Of a DNA stretch of 64,000 nucleotides, positions 62,884 to 64,000 are shown piece after piece. The DNA is from an uncultured Lachnospiraceae bacterium (lineage in GTDB: Bacteria; Bacillota; Clostridia; Lachnospirales; Lachnospiraceae). The notes beneath the pieces are model-generated. The model did no database searches and was not told the origin of the DNA. It saw only the letters and a list, made by a program, of their open reading frames with translations. The stretch is from positions 1-64,000 of the forward strand of contig CAJUNP010000004.1 of NCBI GenBank assembly GCA_910587935.1, in the 5' to 3' direction. Numbering within the stretch: position 1 is the stretch's first letter; the number at the start of each line of letters is the position of its first letter. A program made the translations under genes and the position numbers.

Positions 62884-62912
62884 TTGCCAAAACACTTTGC
62901 CTATGTTAAAAT
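62884..62912 (+). promoter_or_regulatory. Promoter of the thiolase gene
   Basis: TTGCCA at 62884-62889, 17-base spacer, TAAAAT at 62907-62912. A TTAACAAT half-site near 62858 might belong to a Rex-type redox operator, but the second half is absent. Confidence 0.6.
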
Positions 62913-62974
62913 TATTCCGATAGGTTAATGATAAAAAAATAACAATCTAATCGGTTAACATGGAGGAAAGTGAA

Positions 62975-64000
62975 ATGTCAAGAAAAGTTGTATTAGCAGG
63001 CGCATGCCGTACGGCAATCGGCACGATGGGCGGCAGCTTAAGTACTACTCCCGCCGCACAGCTCGGTGCGATCGTGATCAAAGAGGCTTTGAACAGAGCA
63101 GGAGTAAAGCCTGAGCAGGTAGACCAGGTTTACATGGGATGTGTTATCCAGGCAGGCCAGGGACAGAACGTAGCGCGTCAGGCATCCATTAAGGCGGGAC
63201 TTCCCATTGAAGTGCCGGCTGTTACCATGAACGTTGTGTGCGGTTCCGGACTCAATTGTGTAAATCAGGCGGCACAGATGATCATGGCCGGAGACGCTGA
63301 TATCGTGGTTGCAGGCGGAATGGAGAATATGTCTATGGCTCCCTATGCAATTCCCCAGGGACGTTACGGTTACCGCATGGGTAATGCAACAATGGTTGAT
63401 ACCATGATCAAAGACGCATTATGGGACGCTTTCAATGATTATCATATGATTAAAACGGCGGACAACATCTGCGAAGAATGGGGACTGACCAGAGAAGAAC
63501 TGGATGAGTTTGCGTTAAAGAGCCAGCAGAAGGCATGCGCGGCAATTGAATCCGGCGCATTTAAGAAAGAGATTGTTCCCGTAGAGATTAAGAAGAAAAA
63601 AGAAACCGTTATTTTTGATACGGATGAAGGACCCAGAGCGAATTCTACCATAGAAGGCCTTGCCAAGCTGCGTTCCATTAATCCCGACGGATATGTAACG
63701 GCAGGTAACGCTTCCGGCATTAACGACGGTGCGGCTGCGGTTATCGTGATGAGCGAAGAAAAGGCAAAAGAATTGGGCGTGAAGCCGATGGCAACGTTTG
63801 TAGCGGGTGCGCTTGCAGGCGTCAGACCTGAAGTTATGGGTATCGGTCCCGTTGCGGCTACCCAGAAGGTAATGGCCAAAACCGGCATGAAGATTGAGGA
63901 TTTTGATATTATCGAAGCAAACGAAGCATTTGCGGCACAGTCCGTAGCGGTTGGCAAAGATCTGGGTATCGACGTAGACAAACAGCTCAATCCCAACGGC
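62975..64000 (+). CDS. thlA: Acetyl-CoA acetyltransferase (thiolase), 3' end beyond window
   Basis: The first 342 codons of a thiolase, cut by the window edge just before the expected NPNGGAIALGHP region. N-terminal MSRKVVLAGACRTAIGTMGG, the catalytic cysteine in MNVVCGSGLNCVNQA, GGMENMSMAPYA and the EANEAFAAQ segment are all standard. It condenses two acetyl-CoA to acetoacetyl-CoA, the first step of butyrate synthesis; a butyryl-CoA operon may follow outside the window (inference). Ribosome binding site GGAGG precedes the ATG. Confidence 0.96.
   Translation, partial: MSRKVVLAGACRTAIGTMGGSLSTTPAAQLGAIVIKEALNRAGVKPEQVDQVYMGCVIQAGQGQNVARQASIKAGLPIEVPAVTMNVVCGSGLNCVNQAAQMIMAGDADIVVAGGMENMSMAPYAIPQGRYGYRMGNATMVDTMIKDALWDAFNDYHMIKTADNICEEWGLTREELDEFALKSQQKACAAIESGAFKKEIVPVEIKKKKETVIFDTDEGPRANSTIEGLAKLRSINPDGYVTAGNASGINDGAAAVIVMSEEKAKELGVKPMATFVAGALAGVRPEVMGIGPVAATQKVMAKTGMKIEDFDIIEANEAFAAQSVAVGKDLGIDVDKQLNPNG

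Overview
The window looks like chromosomal DNA of a gut-type clostridium, most likely Lachnospiraceae. Evidence: strong AGGAGG ribosome binding sites, sigma-A promoters of the TTGACA/TATAAT type, many short U-tailed terminators, an adjacent gltB-gltD pair, a long-form hibernation factor, a YesMN-type two-component system beside a sugar ABC transporter, and a thiolase starting what may be a butyrate-type operon. No rRNA, tRNA, CRISPR array, prophage or insertion sequence was recognised. The species assignment is inference.

Layout. 1-221: tail of an acetyltransferase. 371-8672: a promoter, a structured leader ending in a terminator-like hairpin, then larE-larB-larC (nickel-pincer nucleotide cofactor synthesis) and a nickel/peptide-type ABC transporter whose last permease gene is frameshifted. 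8750-13066: an AT-rich accessory block with a radical SAM/SPASM peptide maturase carrying an in-frame amber codon, a 54-residue Cys-rich peptide, and two tandem paralogous S41-like lipoproteins. This is the best candidate for an undescribed system and reads as a RiPP locus with a damaged maturase. 13133-16911: a TIM-barrel epimerase, a NimA-like flavoprotein, an APH(3')-type kinase, and a HAD-CPBP fusion. 17138-19089: ECF sigma factor and its membrane anti-sigma. 19128-25311: gltB-gltD behind a terminator that begins almost at the transcription start.

25595-32356: an AlbA_2/ATPase regulator with an internal 11-bp repeat able to shift frame, an unknown coiled-coil protein on the other strand, and an AT-rich restriction-modification operon (double methyltransferase plus putative QxK nuclease). 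32417-42665: YesN/YesM-like regulators divergent from a sugar ABC transporter and catabolic genes (double cupin, TIM-barrel isomerase, Gfo/Idh/MocA oxidoreductase), probably one regulon. 42789-48413: MBOAT and DHHW proteins for O-acetylation of an exported polysaccharide, then a large beta-helix/propeller protein. 48431-52300: HD-GYP-like protein, DUF1538 membrane protein with a double PII-like partner, and a conserved 66-residue protein.

52389-64000: radical SAM protein and SDR reductase on the minus strand with a perfect 20-bp inverted repeat between them, thioredoxin reductase-like protein, SH3-NlpC/P60 wall hydrolase, a cluster of DnaA boxes, hpf, DegV, a MarR-aldehyde dehydrogenase operon with two palindromic operators, a small secreted Cys-rich protein, an M23 peptidase, a superoxide reductase and the start of thiolase. 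All functional calls rest on motif reading by eye; no database search was run.
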